A stretch of DNA of 6,584 bases, taken from contig JACMRP010000383.1 in assembly GCA_014376325.1 (NCBI GenBank), positions 1 to 6,584 of the forward strand. The letters are read 5' to 3'. The translations under genes and the position numbers were made by a program. Below the pieces are notes generated by a model. It did no database searches and was not told where the DNA came from. It saw only the letters and a program-made list of their open reading frames with translations. Source of the DNA: Pseudobdellovibrionaceae bacterium (GTDB lineage: Bacteria > Bdellovibrionota > Bdellovibrionia > Bdellovibrionales > Bdellovibrionaceae). Below, piece by piece: positions 6,473 through 6,584 of this stretch (the stretch's first letter is position 1; every line of letters begins with the position of its first letter).

Positions 6473-6584
6473 CTAACCGTGTCCACCCATGAGGAACTTA
6501 TCTTGGCTGGTATCTGCTTGTTCTAGTGTTTCAACATTTTTAAAAAAATCCAAAGTGAGTCCCATGACTTCGTCGTTTGATTCG
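6473..6584 (-). CDS. C-terminal end of an unrecognised protein upstream of typA (partial)
   Basis: One minus-strand frame stays open from the right window edge to a TAG at 6473-6475, giving 36 residues that end in DKFLMGGHG; the other two minus-strand frames carry stops. The visible part reads ESNDEVMGLTLDFFKN, then VETLEQADTSQ, and is mildly acidic. I do not recognise it. It ends 24 bases before the typA start, the spacing expected for adjacent genes of one operon. A 36-codon open frame could arise by chance, so the main support is its position and ordinary composition. An internal ATG could make it a tiny gene of about 30 residues, but continuation beyond the edge is more likely. Confidence 0.5.
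   Translation of the reverse strand, partial: ESNDEVMGLTLDFFKNVETLEQADTSQDKFLMGGHG

Noticed and set aside
6116..6526. 136-codon plus-strand open frame antisense to the typA 5' end
   Set aside because: It lies almost wholly opposite the strongly conserved GTPase domain of TypA and has no recognisable protein features; it is a shadow of typA codon use.

Overview
The window looks like an ordinary chromosomal segment from a Gram-negative bacterium. It is gene-dense, has no mobile element, RNA gene or CRISPR array, and reads as housekeeping and envelope functions. The proteins (TypA, a PomA-like MotA, a single-domain peptidoglycan glycosyltransferase, a NodI/NodJ-like exporter) suggest a motile Bdellovibrionota or deltaproteobacterial-type organism. 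That placement is an impression from protein sequence, not a tested result.

Layout. The left edge (1-437, minus) is the N-terminal part of a MotA-type flagellar stator subunit, cut by the window border. Divergent from it is a plus-strand run of three genes (about 483-2904): a PAP2-superfamily membrane phosphatase, an extended short-chain dehydrogenase/reductase (SDR), and a monofunctional peptidoglycan glycosyltransferase (mtgA). Consecutive genes overlap by four bases (ATGA) at both junctions, so the three are almost certainly co-transcribed and translationally coupled. Facing them is a minus-strand run (6584 down to 2912): the C-terminal end of an unrecognised gene, typA/bipA, an ABC-2 type ATPase and its permease. 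The last two share one base at their stop/start junction. The two runs converge with a 7-base gap, and a 12-bp imperfect stem spans both stop codons as a possible shared terminator.

How the genes may work together. The plus-strand operon pairs a PAP2 phosphatase, whose family includes recyclers of undecaprenyl pyrophosphate, with a glycosyltransferase that consumes lipid II and releases that pyrophosphate. An envelope role is a reasonable inference; the SDR substrate is unknown. The minus-strand operon joins a translational GTPase to a two-component exporter whose substrate cannot be read from sequence.

No clearly novel system is visible. The points most worth a second look are the PAP2-SDR-mtgA coupling, the competing motA start sites with an inverted repeat between them, the non-ATG start of the ABC ATPase, and the stem between the convergent operons. 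There is no stretch over 300 bases without a gene.
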